The position numbers and the translations under genes are program-made. Below are positions 17,791-29,257 of a DNA stretch of 64,000 nt, piece by piece. Origin of the DNA: Chloroflexota bacterium (lineage in GTDB: Bacteria; Chloroflexota; UBA11872; VXOZ01); contig JAAXIC010000030.1 of the NCBI GenBank assembly GCA_012270555.1, forward strand, positions 127,103-191,102, read 5' to 3'. The notes under the pieces were generated by a model. The model had not been told where the DNA came from, did no database searches, and saw only the letters and a program-made list of their open reading frames with translations. The first letter of the stretch is position 1, and each line of letters opens with the position of its first letter.

Positions 17791-17826
17791 TCCCCTCACC
17801 CCGGCCCTCTCCCCAGGGAGAGGGAG
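17791..17826 (+). repeat. Interspersed repeat, family A (palindromic)
   Basis: This element carries CCCTCACCCCGGCCCTCTCC followed by an AGGGAGAGGG arm, forming a compact inverted repeat. An inverse-orientation copy occurs at 43063-43100 and a partial one at 43007-43025. Similar elements are common as short interspersed repeats in many bacterial genomes. It lies between mtnP and the PfkB kinase gene. Confidence 0.7.
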
Positions 17827-17892
17827 TTATTCTTGCCTGCCAGCAGCACAGGTTGCGTGAGTATCACCTTAGTGGAGGCACGTAGCAGCGAC

Positions 17893-20101
<2,209 letters not shown>

Positions 20102-20172
20102 CAATTGCGGCTACGCGCCAGCACGGCGTAGCAATCAACCGATCAGGAACGTGAGGACAGAAGGAGACAACC

Positions 20173-21354
20173 ATGAGTCTGGGCATTGGCTCATCAGCAA
20201 AGGTTCTATTCACATCGGAGTCAGTGACGGAGGGGCACCCCGACAAGATGTGCGACGCGATCTCGGACGCGGTGCTGGATGCTTTCATCGGCCAAGATTC
20301 CGAAGCGAGAGTTGCGTGCGAAACGGCAACCACAGCAGATTTGATTGTGGTGCTCGGTGAAATTACGGCCAAGGCTAACGTGGAAATTGCCAAGGTAGCC
20401 CGCGCTGTTGCCGGAGAAATCGGCTACACCTCGAGCGACTATGGCTTAGACAACGAAAAGTGCACAGTGACAGTTTCAGTAAGAGAACAGTCATCTGACA
20501 TTGCACTAGGGGTGGATAAAGCCGGCGCCGGGGACCAGGGCATGATGATCGGCTACGCGAGCAATGAGACGCCTGAATTGATGCCCGCGCCCATTATGTG
20601 GGCTCACAATCTTACCCGAAAACTCGCAGCGCTCCGCAAAGACGGAGCGCTTTCGTATCTCCGCCCCGATGGCAAGTCGCAAGTCACAGTCGAGTACAGT
20701 TATGGCAAACCGGTGCGCGTTGATACTGTCGTGCTAGCCGCGCAACACGATCCGGACGTCGATCAGGTGACTATTCGACACGATCTCATTGAACAGTGCG
20801 CACGGGCCGTAATACCAAGCGCATTGCTCGACGAGAGTACCCGCTTCCTGATCAACCCGACGGGCAGATTCGTCACCGGCGGCCCCGAAGGTGATGCCGG
20901 CCTGACAGGTCGCAAGATCATCGTCGATACGTACGGCGGTATGGCACGCCACGGCGGCGGCGCCTTTTCCGGCAAAGACCCCACCAAGGTGGACCGCTCC
21001 GCCGCCTATGCCACGCGCTACGTGGCTAAGAATATCGTCGCGGCCGGCTTGGCAGACCGTTGTGAGATTCAGATCGCTTACGCCATCGGCACGGCGGATC
21101 CCGTTTCCACCATGGTAGAAACCTTCGGCACGGGAAGGATCTCTGAAGACGAATTAGTCACCCTAATTCGCGATCACTTCGACCTGCGGCCAGCCGCTAT
21201 AATTAGCGATCTCGACCTGCGGCGTCCCATATACCGACAGACCGCTGCCTACGGCCACTTTGGCCGTTCCGACATCGATGCGCCGTGGGAGAGGACGGAC
21301 AGAGCGGAAGAGTTGCGCAGCGCAGCCGGAAACCTCTCCGGGGCCGCCACCTGA
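20173..21354 (+). CDS. metK: S-adenosylmethionine synthetase
   Basis: A 393-residue enzyme making SAM from methionine and ATP. It carries [20 protein letters not shown] (ATP-binding), [33 protein letters not shown] and [19 protein letters not shown], all hallmark motifs. AGAAGGAGA precedes the ATG. It closes the operon mtnP, PfkB kinase, ahcY, metK and runs convergently toward the inositol-lipid operon, with only 66 bases between the two stops. Confidence 0.97.
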   Translation: MSLGIGSSAKVLFTSESVTEGHPDKMCDAISDAVLDAFIGQDSEARVACETATTADLIVVLGEITAKANVEIAKVARAVAGEIGYTSSDYGLDNEKCTVTVSVREQSSDIALGVDKAGAGDQGMMIGYASNETPELMPAPIMWAHNLTRKLAALRKDGALSYLRPDGKSQVTVEYSYGKPVRVDTVVLAAQHDPDVDQVTIRHDLIEQCARAVIPSALLDESTRFLINPTGRFVTGGPEGDAGLTGRKIIVDTYGGMARHGGGAFSGKDPTKVDRSAAYATRYVAKNIVAAGLADRCEIQIAYAIGTADPVSTMVETFGTGRISEDELVTLIRDHFDLRPAAIISDLDLRRPIYRQTAAYGHFGRSDIDAPWERTDRAEELRSAAGNLSGAAT

Positions 21355-21420
21355 TCTCTCTATAAGGGTACTAATTCCTCGTTAAGTCCGTCAGGACGAT
21401 GTCTTGCGGGTGCGGCATGC

Positions 21421-22023
21421 CTACTCTTCTTCTTGACGGGACTGGTGCCAAACGTGGAAGACGCGCTGAGCGGTCGTGAACAGGGTGAGTACAGCCAGCA
21501 GCCAGATGACGATTTTCAGAACAATAACCATTTCCACGGGGAACAGCAGCGCCACGCCGAGCGCGATGACGCGCTCAGGGCGTTGAAACCAGCCCACGGT
21601 GCACGACAGGTCCAGCCCCTCCGCCCGGGCGCGGGTGTAACTCACCATCTGTGACCCAATGAGCATGAGCACCGCGGCCAGCACGGTAAGATCGTCTTGC
21701 CGGCCCAGAAAGTAACCGATCAACCCGAAACACACCGCAGCTTCCGCAAGCCTGTCCAGGGTAGAGTCGAAGAACGCCCCAAAGGTAGTGCCTCCGTCGC
21801 TCACCCGGGCCAGTGCGCCATCCAACATGTCGAAAGCGCTCGCAACGAGCACCAGGATCGCCCCCCACGGCCAAGCACCTTGCCAGACTGCCGCGGCCGC
21901 CACCAGGCTGAGAAGGAAGCCAACGGTCGTAACTGTGTTCGGCTGCACCCCAAGCCGGGCCAACGGACGCACCAATGCTTCCATGGCCGTTTGCGCCCAG
22001 GCGCGGACGCCGGGATGAATCAT
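21421..22023 (-). CDS. CDP-alcohol phosphatidyltransferase, likely phosphatidylinositol-phosphate synthase
   Basis: A 200-residue integral membrane enzyme. The full CDP-alcohol phosphotransferase signature is visible: D-x2-DG-x2-AR-x8-G-x3-D-x3-D in FDMLDGALARVSDGG followed by TTFGAFFDSTLDR. The rest is about five to six membrane helices. In this gene context, with ino1 and a PimA-like mannosyltransferase, the best call is the enzyme joining CDP-diacylglycerol and inositol 1-phosphate to give phosphatidylinositol phosphate, as mycobacterial PgsA1 does. Phosphatidylglycerophosphate synthase would be the alternative. The ATG at 22023, preceded by GAAGAGAG, gives the normal length; the frame is open 35 codons upstream. 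Last gene of the operon. Confidence 0.8.
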   Translation of the reverse strand: MIHPGVRAWAQTAMEALVRPLARLGVQPNTVTTVGFLLSLVAAAAVWQGAWPWGAILVLVASAFDMLDGALARVSDGGTTFGAFFDSTLDRLAEAAVCFGLIGYFLGRQDDLTVLAAVLMLIGSQMVSYTRARAEGLDLSCTVGWFQRPERVIALGVALLFPVEMVIVLKIVIWLLAVLTLFTTAQRVFHVWHQSRQEEE

Positions 22024-22081
22024 GACGTGTCTCTCTTCGCTAGCGTGCGCCGCATGCCCACGCGCCGACTGCACTCTAAGC

Positions 22082-23272
22082 TCACTGTGCTCTATCCTTC
22101 CTTCTCCGCTCGATACTTGCCCAGTCAAAGCGGCGGCTGCGCGGCCTCGTCCTCATTATCGTCTCTTCATAGAATGCAGCCAGTTGCGTCGCGATCTTCT
22201 CCCAAGAGTAATCTTGCGCCGCAGCTAAGCCCTTTGCGCCGGTCTCCAGGCGCAGAGACTCGTTGTCGAGAAAGCGCATTAGTTCACGGGCCAAGGCCGC
22301 GTCATCTTCCGGGGGTACTAACGCACCGGCTCCGGTGCCTTCTAACACGCCGTGGTAGCCCTCGATGTCCGATGCCACGACCGGTTTGCCGGCCGCCATT
22401 GCCTCCAGCAAGACGATTCCTTGACTTTCGCCGCCCGTCGACGGCGCGCAGAAGACATGGCACGACTTGTAATATCGCACCTTGTCTTCTCTACTCACAA
22501 AACCGACGAAAAGCACATTTGACAGCCCAAGCTGTGCCACTCTCTTCTCGCTTTCCGCACGCTGTTCTTCAGTGAACGCTCCGACAACTACAAGGCGAAC
22601 GTCTTGGCTCGCGCTATCCTGCACTCTACGCAGTGCCTGCAGAAGGTACGTAAGGCCCTTGCGTTTCTCCAGCCTCCCCACAAACAACACATTTAGCTTG
22701 CCGTCATCGAGTTCGGAGAAAGGAGGCAGGGCGCTCTGGAAGAGCTGCATGTCGATGCCATTGGGAATGATGCGGTATTGCGAGGGAAAGTAGCGTTCAA
22801 TTAACTGGCGCGCCGCCTCGGATACCGCAATCCGCCCCTGCAAACGGTTGAAATACCGCTTCAACAACGGCTTGCCGTAGAGATAGGCGAAATGCGAGCG
22901 TCGGTACGTGTGAAAAGTTCCCACGTTTACCGTGCGGGAGTGACGGAGCACCGTGATGGGCAAGGCAGGGGCGAGCGGCTCGTGCAGGTGCACTATGTCG
23001 AAGCGCTCGTTAGCGAGGATTTCCTTCACCTGGCGGGAGAGCGTAAGCGAGAGTGAAATGCGGGCAACAGAGGCGTTGGTAGGAACCCTGACAATGGTCT
23101 TCCCCACCCGGTACAGGTTGTCATAGGGCAACTCATCCTCCGATTGAGAGGAGGGGGCCAGTATGCGGACCTCGTGCCCCATACCTTGGAATTGGGCATT
23201 GAGGTGACTGATGTGCTCAGTCACGCCGCCTGGGTAGGCATAATCGTAAGGTGAAACAAGGGCAATCTTCAT
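22082..23272 (-). CDS. PimA-like phosphatidylinositol mannosyltransferase (GT4 family)
   Basis: A 396-residue GT-B glycosyltransferase. It closely follows mycobacterial PimA in motif order: SPYDYAYPGGVTEHISHL, GHEVRILAP, NASVARISLS, FDIVHLHEPLAPALP, VGTFHTY, GRIAVSEAARQ, IIPNGID, LFVGRLEKRKGLTYLL, GGESQGIVLLEAMAAGKPVVASD and a glycine-rich C-terminal turn. PimA transfers the first mannose from GDP-mannose to phosphatidylinositol at the inner face of the membrane. The position between an acyltransferase and a phosphatidylinositol-phosphate synthase supports the same role. The start at 23272 leaves an eight-base gap from the PHP gene. Confidence 0.82.
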   Translation of the reverse strand: MKIALVSPYDYAYPGGVTEHISHLNAQFQGMGHEVRILAPSSQSEDELPYDNLYRVGKTIVRVPTNASVARISLSLTLSRQVKEILANERFDIVHLHEPLAPALPITVLRHSRTVNVGTFHTYRRSHFAYLYGKPLLKRYFNRLQGRIAVSEAARQLIERYFPSQYRIIPNGIDMQLFQSALPPFSELDDGKLNVLFVGRLEKRKGLTYLLQALRRVQDSASQDVRLVVVGAFTEEQRAESEKRVAQLGLSNVLFVGFVSREDKVRYYKSCHVFCAPSTGGESQGIVLLEAMAAGKPVVASDIEGYHGVLEGTGAGALVPPEDDAALARELMRFLDNESLRLETGAKGLAAAQDYSWEKIATQLAAFYEETIMRTRPRSRRFDWASIERRRKDRAQ

Positions 23273-23280
23273 GCTTCGCC

Positions 23281-24018
23281 TCACTTGCCGGGCACAAGCG
23301 TCTGTCCCAGCCAGTCTGCATAGCGCCGCATCTTGCGCCGGAAATAGAGCATCGACTCATCAAGGTCGAAATAGCCACCGCGCGCCAGGGTCGTATTCTG
23401 ATTAATCGCTTCCCGCAAGTCTTCAGCCGTGTTTCCAGGAAAGAGGGTGTGCGCTTTACCGATGCCCTCCAAGATGTGGGCATCACTTCCGCCGACCTGG
23501 GGAACGCCCAATCTTTGCTGGATCTCAAGTGCCTTCTCGTAGCTCATCTTGCCGGCCGGACTGGCGTTCATGACCTCAATCGCATCAAAATGATACCCTT
23601 TCCTCTCCAGCCGTCTGAACGTGAACGGTCTGAAGCTGAGGGTCAACCAGGACATCGGGTGCGGCACAACGATCAATCCGCCTTGCTCCCGGATGGCGTC
23701 AATCGTCCATTCAGCGCTGCGGAGCACAGGAAACGCCGTCTCAACCCATAGGCCAATAAGGTGTCCGTCGAACGTAGACACCTCGATGCCGGGAATAACG
23801 TCTACACCTGGGAACTGATCGGCGAGGGCGGCGGCCTCCAATGCCCCGTCAATCTCGTCGTGGTCCGTGACGGCAAGGACAGATATATCGGTCTCGGCAC
23901 TGACATACTCGAGCATCTCATAGGGTGTAAATGTGCCGTCGCTCGCCTTGGTATGAATGTGCAAGTCCGCTTTGCTCATCTCAGGCGGGGTTGAAAACTC
24001 TTCCGGTGTCCTGCGCAT
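23281..24018 (-). CDS. PHP-domain phosphoesterase
   Basis: A 245-residue protein of the PHP family. Metal-binding motifs are MSKADLHIHTKASDGTFTP, VLAVTDHDEIDGA, VIPGIEVSTFDG (motif III), VVPHPMSW and GGSDAHI. Such proteins hydrolyse phosphate esters; members near inositol or nucleotide genes act on diverse small molecules. Here a phosphatase for phosphatidylinositol phosphate, which must be dephosphorylated before mannosylation, is an attractive guess but not proven. The ATG at 24018 follows GGGGAAGGG; a TTG at 24045 overlapping the preceding stop is an alternative. Confidence 0.85.
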   Translation of the reverse strand: MRRTPEEFSTPPEMSKADLHIHTKASDGTFTPYEMLEYVSAETDISVLAVTDHDEIDGALEAAALADQFPGVDVIPGIEVSTFDGHLIGLWVETAFPVLRSAEWTIDAIREQGGLIVVPHPMSWLTLSFRPFTFRRLERKGYHFDAIEVMNASPAGKMSYEKALEIQQRLGVPQVGGSDAHILEGIGKAHTLFPGNTAEDLREAINQNTTLARGGYFDLDESMLYFRRKMRRYADWLGQTLVPGK

Positions 24019-24041
24019 CCGCTTGGCCCTTCCCCTCAAGC

Positions 24042-24947
24042 TCAACCTTCAGTAGGTAACCCGGCAGTCGTGGTCTGCGGCCACATTGCACGAAACATAT
24101 ACCACTGTTCCGGACACGAACGGATAACTTCCTCCAGTTGATCCGTGAGTTGCTGCATTGTCTTCTGAATGTCCTGCTTTTCGTCATCGCTGGGTACGGC
24201 GTATATCGGCGGGTAAACGGTGACAGACAATCCGTTGTTCCTAAGTCGCAGGCACTGACACATCACCAGCGGCGCGCCGGTGCGCAGGGCAAGTGCGGCG
24301 GGACCGGAGGGCAAGTGTGCCCGGCTGCCGAAAAACGTGACCGGAACGCCACGCCCAGTCATCGGCCGGTCAAACAGAAGTCCTACGACGCGGTTAGACT
24401 GCAATTGCCGCAACATGGCGCGCAGTCCAATCTCTGCGGGGACCGTATCAATCCCCAAGCGCTCCCGCACTCTGCACGCAATCCAATTCATGGCTCCGTT
24501 TTGCAGTTCGTCAACCGGTATCAGCACGGGGAACCGTTGCGCGAGCATCGCGCCGCCCAAGTCCCAAAGGCCGAAGTGTCCGGAAACGAATATAGCGCCC
24601 TTCCCCGCTTGCAAGGCTTCGGCAATGTGCTCTTCTCCGTTGAACTCCCGGACACGACTTTGCAGTCGCTTGGGGGTCATCCGCATCCAGCTCAGGAAGT
24701 CCGCAAGATACCAGCTATAGTTCTCCATGGACTTCTTGGCAACGCGTTGCGTCTCAGGATGCTGCGCCGGTTTCCCCAAGACATGGGACATATTGTCTAT
24801 CGCGTTCTCTCGGCCGGTCTGCCACGCCACAAAGACCACGCCCGCCAGCGCACTCGCGATGCGATACTTGGCAGTCTGCGGCAGAGCGCCGTCTAGTGCG
24901 GCCCCCAATCGTAGTAAGAGTCGTCCCAAGAGGTTGCCAACTGACAT
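24042..24947 (-). CDS. Lipid A biosynthesis-type lysophospholipid acyltransferase (PatA-like)
   Basis: A 301-residue membrane-associated acyltransferase of the LpxL/HtrB/PatA family. The catalytic HX4D motif is FVSGHFGLWDLGGA; the second block reads GLLFDRPMTGRGVPVTFFGS, followed by GPAALALRTGAPLVM. In mycobacteria the homologous PatA acylates the first mannose of phosphatidylinositol mannosides, and its gene lies in the same cluster (pgsA1, patA, pimA). The gene order here (ino1, this gene, PHP, pimA-like, synthase) argues for the same role. The ATG at 24947 begins 19 bases after the ino1 stop. Confidence 0.82.
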   Translation of the reverse strand: MSVGNLLGRLLLRLGAALDGALPQTAKYRIASALAGVVFVAWQTGRENAIDNMSHVLGKPAQHPETQRVAKKSMENYSWYLADFLSWMRMTPKRLQSRVREFNGEEHIAEALQAGKGAIFVSGHFGLWDLGGAMLAQRFPVLIPVDELQNGAMNWIACRVRERLGIDTVPAEIGLRAMLRQLQSNRVVGLLFDRPMTGRGVPVTFFGSRAHLPSGPAALALRTGAPLVMCQCLRLRNNGLSVTVYPPIYAVPSDDEKQDIQKTMQQLTDQLEEVIRSCPEQWYMFRAMWPQTTTAGLPTEG

Positions 24948-24966
24948 CCCACTAACTCGAAGTAAA

Positions 24967-26076
24967 CTACTCCGCACCCTGAAGCACGTGATCCGCATCG
25001 TCGCCGGATCCTGCAATGAAATCTTCCAACATCGCGCGCGCCCGTTCGTCAGCGATTTGCTCTGGCGGCGACTTCATCAAGTAGGCCGACGCCGCAACGA
25101 GCGTGCCGCTCAAATCCCGATCGAGCCCGATCTTGGCCAGACGCACGGCATCGAGCACCACGCCTGCTGAATTGGGTGAATCCCAGACTTCCAGTTTGAG
25201 TTCGGCGCGCAACGGCACGTCGCCAAAGGCCCGACCGTTCATGTAGATGTACGCCCACTTGCGGTCCTCCAAGAACGGCACGTGGTCGCTAGGGCCAATA
25301 TAAACGTTGTCCGCGCCGGGATCGTAGTCCAACTGTGAGGTTACCGCGTTCGTCTTAGACTCTTTCTTGGAGCTCAGACGCGCACGCTCGAGCATATTGA
25401 GGAAGTCAGTGTTGCCACCTACGTTGAGTTGGCTGGTCTCTTCCAGGCGCACACCGCGCTCTCGGAACAACCTCGCCAGCGCGCGATGGACGATGGTCGC
25501 TCCCACTTGTGACTTGATGTCATCGCCCACAATCGGCACTCCCGCTTCATGGAAGCGCCGCTGCCAATAGGGCTCGCGGCCGATGAAGACCGGTATGCAA
25601 TTGACGAATGCGCAACCGGCCTGCAGGACCTGCTCCACGTACCACTTCGTGGCCTCTTCACTGCCTACGGGCAGGTAGCTCACGAGAACGTCCGTGCCGG
25701 TCTCCTTCAGGATGTTGACGATATCGTCGGTCGAGCCTGACGCCTTGTTTACCACGCCGCTGAGGTACTGGCCGATGCCGTCATGGGTCATGCCCCGATG
25801 CACCGGCACGCCAAGAGGCTCTACCTCAGAAAACTTGATCGTGTTATTGGGCGCTTCCCAAATCGCCTCGCCCAGGTCTTTGCCAACTTTATTCTCGTCA
25901 ACGTCAAAGGCGGCAGAAAACTCAATGTCGCTCACATGATAGTCACCCAGACGCACGTGCATGAGACCGGGCACAAAGTCCGTGTCCGCTGCGTTTCGAT
26001 AATAGTGCACGCCCTGAATCAAAGACGACGCGCAGTTTCCTACTCCAACAATCGCTACCCGTACCTTACTACTCAC
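24967..26076 (-). CDS. ino1: Myo-inositol-1-phosphate synthase
   Basis: A 369-residue NAD-dependent enzyme cyclising glucose 6-phosphate to inositol 1-phosphate, the first committed step to inositol lipids. It shows [17 protein letters not shown] (NAD binding), [40 protein letters not shown]-like [23 protein letters not shown] and [12 protein letters not shown] with [10 protein letters not shown], matching the shorter bacterial form common in Actinobacteria. The start is GTG at 26076 after AGGGAGAG; the longer open frame upstream lacks a signal. It lies 108 bases after an ArsR-type regulator. Confidence 0.95.
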   Translation of the reverse strand: MSSKVRVAIVGVGNCASSLIQGVHYYRNAADTDFVPGLMHVRLGDYHVSDIEFSAAFDVDENKVGKDLGEAIWEAPNNTIKFSEVEPLGVPVHRGMTHDGIGQYLSGVVNKASGSTDDIVNILKETGTDVLVSYLPVGSEEATKWYVEQVLQAGCAFVNCIPVFIGREPYWQRRFHEAGVPIVGDDIKSQVGATIVHRALARLFRERGVRLEETSQLNVGGNTDFLNMLERARLSSKKESKTNAVTSQLDYDPGADNVYIGPSDHVPFLEDRKWAYIYMNGRAFGDVPLRAELKLEVWDSPNSAGVVLDAVRLAKIGLDRDLSGTLVAASAYLMKSPPEQIADERARAMLEDFIAGSGDDADHVLQGAE

Positions 26077-26184
26077 CGGTTCAACTCTCCCTACCGCTGT
26101 TACACTACTTCCTGCTAACTTCCTGCGGTGTGCAGCCTCCCTGCCGCACCCATTCATACTCTAAGCATGGTCGGTTCGAGCGCC

Positions 26185-26511
26185 TCAAGACGAACTGGCA
26201 GCTTGCTCCGCAAGTGCCGGATCCGCGTCCGGCTCCGCTCCAAGCAATTCATCCAGCCTTTGAGAGACTTGCTGGAATCCGGTACGATTGACCGCGTAAT
26301 AGACCTGCCGACCGTCCTTGGTTGCGTCTACCAATCCAGCGCGCCGCAGAATGCTCAAGTGCCAAGAGAGCAGCGGCTGGCTGATGCGCACCTGCTCGCG
26401 TAATTCGGTCACCGTCATCGCCTCCTTGGCGGCCAAGAGCTGTAAAATCTCCAGGCGCGAACGGCTGGCAAGCGCACGCAACTGTCTGCTGAGTTCACGA
26501 ACCGATTGCAT
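26185..26511 (-). CDS. ArsR-family transcriptional regulator
   Basis: A 108-residue winged-helix repressor of the ArsR/SmtB type. It reads SRQLRALASRSRLEILQLL, TVTELREQVRISQPLLSWHL and SILRRAGLVDATKDGRQVYY with the wing. No metal-binding cysteine motif (ELCVCDL) is visible, so it probably senses something other than a thiophilic metal. A GGAGA precedes the ATG at 26511. It is first in the ino1 run of genes and may control it; the 108-base gap downstream may carry a separate promoter. Confidence 0.88.
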   Translation of the reverse strand: MQSVRELSRQLRALASRSRLEILQLLAAKEAMTVTELREQVRISQPLLSWHLSILRRAGLVDATKDGRQVYYAVNRTGFQQVSQRLDELLGAEPDADPALAEQAASSS

Positions 26512-26981
26512 TACGTCTCCTAGATGAACGTTACCCCTCACCTCACATATATATCAATTATAGTTGAAGTGATTTTTCTTTATATTATCCTGCAACCATG
26601 CACTCGTCAAGAGAGCTAAGCCGGAATTCATCTCTATGACTGGCTTTGTGTAGCAAGTCGCATCGATGTAACCAATACCACAGCATGAATGTTCAGGGCT
26701 TAAGCTTAAAGCGAAAGTACCATCTTGTAAGCAGTGCTAACACCGGGAAGGCGGTCTCGCCTGAGCATTCAAGTGTCTTTGGCCTCCTTACAATATTCGA
26801 GACTGGCACTTCCGTAAGCGCAATTGAGATTTCTTCTATTGGGATAAGGGATCATGACACACTGTGTTGTATACTGCAGACAAGTGCCCAGAAGGTTTTC
26901 TGCGGTCACTTGGGCAGTGCATAGGGTGAGTTGGGCTTGTTGAGCGTAACTCGCAACTGACGGGAACTAGCTCCAACAAAC
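26512..26981. other. Gene-free, AT-richer stretch
   Basis: No convincing gene. A 92-codon plus-strand frame at 26646-26924 has no ribosome binding site or recognisable family. Base composition is visibly more AT-rich than the neighbourhood (runs such as atatatatcaattatag near 26550), and this continues into the two following genes. It likely marks the edge of an acquired island. Confidence 0.5.
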
Positions 26982-27386
26982 ATGCCGATGCAGTTTGAAT
27001 TCGTCGTAGGTGGACCTCCCATATCCCAACAAACTAAAAACAGAATGGGATTACGGCAGTGGAAGAACTCGGTGAGGAATGCCGCAAAAAAGCGATGGGG
27101 GATTGGAACCCCGTTTTCCGGAGGGGTTATAGTATCCATTACTTATTTCTACATAGATCCACCCCCTGACGTCGATAACATAACCAAGCCAATCCTTGAT
27201 GCAATGAAAGGGCTTATCTATATCGATGACCGCCAAGTGTCTGACTTGGTTTGCCGCAAGAGAGACCTGAATTCTAATTTACAAATTCAGAACCCCTCAG
27301 CCCTCCTAAGCACCAGGCTCGGAGACTCCGGTCAATTCCTTTACATCAACATTAGAGATGCGTCTAGCCAGGAGGTGTTACCTTGA
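26982..27386 (+). CDS. RusA-like Holliday junction endonuclease family protein
   Basis: A 134-residue protein with the RusA signature YIDPPPDVDNITKPILDAMK, then GLIYIDDRQVSDL. The acidic triad and lysine of RusA (D63, D65, K69, D82/D83) are in place. RusA cuts branched DNA junctions and is typical of prophages and mobile elements. Here it forms a tight pair with the next gene, whose TTG start overlaps this stop. It may act in DNA processing within a conflict or mobile system rather than general recombination. An ATG two codons downstream (26988) is an alternative start. Confidence 0.75.
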   Translation: MPMQFEFVVGGPPISQQTKNRMGLRQWKNSVRNAAKKRWGIGTPFSGGVIVSITYFYIDPPPDVDNITKPILDAMKGLIYIDDRQVSDLVCRKRDLNSNLQIQNPSALLSTRLGDSGQFLYINIRDASSQEVLP

Positions 27387-28057
27387 TAAAGAATGCTACC
27401 GCTGCAGAGACCCTATTGATCCAAAAGACTGCGGCAGAATATCGCAAGAAAGGATACGAGGTCTCGGTAGAGGTGTCACTCGACTTCCTACCTGGGTTTA
27501 GGGCGGACCTAATTGCGAAAAGAGATGATGAGGCAAGGATAGTTGCGGTCAAGTCCCGTTCCTCTCTCGCCGCTGAGCCTCGAATTGGCGAGCTCGCCCA
27601 AATTGTTGAAACCAAGCCTGGCTGGAGTTTCGAGTTGCTGCTAGTAGGTGAGCCAGAAAAACTCGATTCGCCTGCTGGTGCTCGACCCTTCATTGGCGAT
27701 GAGACAAAGAGTAGAGCCGTTGAAGCGGAAAACTCTCTTAGAGCCGGCTTTCCTGAGGCCGCATTCTTGCTCGCATGGTCAGCTTGCGAGGCTGTCATAA
27801 GAGCACTGGTCGAAGCGGAGGGGGTTTCAAACCCGAGCATAACAAGGCCCGGCTACGTTCTCGATCAGGCTGTCTATATCGGCGCGATTTCTAGGGATGA
27901 TTACAACTACCTGACGAATCTACAGAGGTATAGGAATGCCATTGTTCATGGATTTACCGCCAGTGGATTTGACGAAGAGATGGTTCAAGGCTTGATTGAA
28001 ACAGTACACCGGATAGCCCAGAACGGCTCGGTAAGCGGAGACGGTTCCGATCAATAG
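27383..28057 (+). CDS. PD-(D/E)XK-like plus HEPN-like two-domain protein
   Basis: A 224-residue protein. Residues 5-90 resemble a restriction-endonuclease fold (VSVEVSLDFLPGFRADLIA, then ARIVAVKSRSS): D42 and K57 are present, but the usual acidic residue two before the lysine is alanine (A55), so cleavage is doubtful. Residues about 110-215 are helical and end with LQRYRNAIVHGF, an R-x4-H motif (R184, H189) typical of HEPN RNases and of HEPN-like nucleotidyltransferase partners. TTG overlaps the RusA-like stop (TTGA) and AGGAGGT sits just ahead, so translation is coupled and strong. Function unknown; a defense or toxin role is inference. Confidence 0.6.
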   Translation: MIKNATAAETLLIQKTAAEYRKKGYEVSVEVSLDFLPGFRADLIAKRDDEARIVAVKSRSSLAAEPRIGELAQIVETKPGWSFELLLVGEPEKLDSPAGARPFIGDETKSRAVEAENSLRAGFPEAAFLLAWSACEAVIRALVEAEGVSNPSITRPGYVLDQAVYIGAISRDDYNYLTNLQRYRNAIVHGFTASGFDEEMVQGLIETVHRIAQNGSVSGDGSDQ

Positions 28058-28144
28058 AATAGCCTCATCTTAAGCGCTACTCTGCCTCCATTAGGTATGT
28101 TTTTCGGCACAGGCTGTGCTTCCACCTGAGATTCTTCTGATAGC

Positions 28145-29257
28145 ATGCGAGTGGCTTTTGCGCACGATTACTTCTACGCCCTGGGGGGTGCCGAGCAGAC
28201 CGTGGCGGTTCTGCACGGCCTCTGGCCGGAAGCGCCCGTGTACACCTCTTTCGTTGACCGCAGCACGTTTCCGCTGGACATCGCTCCTTGGGACGTGCGC
28301 GCCTCGTTTCTTCAGAGGATCCCCCATCCGGCGCGAGTACAGAAGTTCCTCACGCCCCTCTATCCGCTCGCGTTCCGCAGCTTTGACACGGAGCCGTTCG
28401 ATGCTGTCATCTCCTCGGCGAGCTTTGCCGCCAAGGGCCTCCCGCGACGCAATGATACGCTGCACATTTGCTACTGCTACACGCCGCCGCGCTTTCTCTG
28501 GGGCCTGACGCCGGCCACGGACCGCCAGCGCATGCCTTGGGTGCTCCGCGGCTTAGACGCGTTGCTCCGACCGCATCTGCGGCGCTGGGACCGCTGGGCC
28601 GCAGCACAGCCGCACCACATGGTAGCGATTTCGCATACCGTGGCAGCGCGCATTCGCCGCGTCTACGGCAGAGAGGCCACCGTCATCTATCCGCCGGTAG
28701 CCACGCGCCGCTTTCACTCGCAGCCATGCCGCGATGAAGGGTATTATGTATACGTGGGACGCTTGGAAGCCCATAAGCGCATCAACCTGGCAATTGCGGC
28801 GGCCCAAGCTGCTGGCGTTCCGCTGCGCGTGATCGGCGACGGTCCGCTGCGTGACCGCCTGGCAAAAACGACTCCCGCCAATGTCGCTTTGCTCGGCTGG
28901 CTGCCGGAAGAAGCGTTGCTGACACAACTCGCCGGGTGCCGCGCCCTGCTCTTCCCCGGAGAGGAAGACTTCGGCATCGTGATGGTAGAAGCGTTAAGCG
29001 CGGGTAAGCCGGTCATCGCGTTCGGCGCTGGCGGCGCGACTGAGATCGTGCAGCCAGGCGTCAACGGCGTACTCGTAGCGGAGCAGTCCGCAGCCGCCTT
29101 CGCACAGGCGCTGCGGGACTTCGACCCTGCTCGGTATTCACCCGAATCATGCCGCCAGACTGCCGCCCAATTCGACGAATCAGTCTTTTCTCTTCAGTTC
29201 AAGGCATTTGTGGAGGAGAAGTGGACGGAGTTCACACAGAGTCTTCAAAGCACCTAG
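28145..29257 (+). CDS. GT4-family glycosyltransferase
   Basis: A 370-residue GT-B glycosyltransferase. Features are FAHDYFYALGGAEQTVAVLH at the start, a CYCYTPPRFLWG segment, ISHTVAARIRRVYGREATVIYPPV, YYVYVGRLEAHKRINLAI, VIGDGPLR and FPGEEDFGIVMVEALSAGKPVIA with the EX7E-type ending. It probably adds a sugar to a cell-surface glycan; the sugar is unknown. It overlaps the next gene by about 37 bases and begins a run of envelope sugar genes. Ribosome binding site weak. Confidence 0.85.
   Translation: MRVAFAHDYFYALGGAEQTVAVLHGLWPEAPVYTSFVDRSTFPLDIAPWDVRASFLQRIPHPARVQKFLTPLYPLAFRSFDTEPFDAVISSASFAAKGLPRRNDTLHICYCYTPPRFLWGLTPATDRQRMPWVLRGLDALLRPHLRRWDRWAAAQPHHMVAISHTVAARIRRVYGREATVIYPPVATRRFHSQPCRDEGYYVYVGRLEAHKRINLAIAAAQAAGVPLRVIGDGPLRDRLAKTTPANVALLGWLPEEALLTQLAGCRALLFPGEEDFGIVMVEALSAGKPVIAFGAGGATEIVQPGVNGVLVAEQSAAAFAQALRDFDPARYSPESCRQTAAQFDESVFSLQFKAFVEEKWTEFTQSLQST

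Noticed and set aside
21697-22575. A 292-codon plus-strand frame over the inositol-lipid genes
   Set aside because: It is antisense to two genes with intact catalytic motifs and has no start signal.
26646-26924. A 92-codon frame in the AT-rich stretch before the RusA-like gene
   Set aside because: No start signal or recognisable family; may be a relic but cannot be supported.
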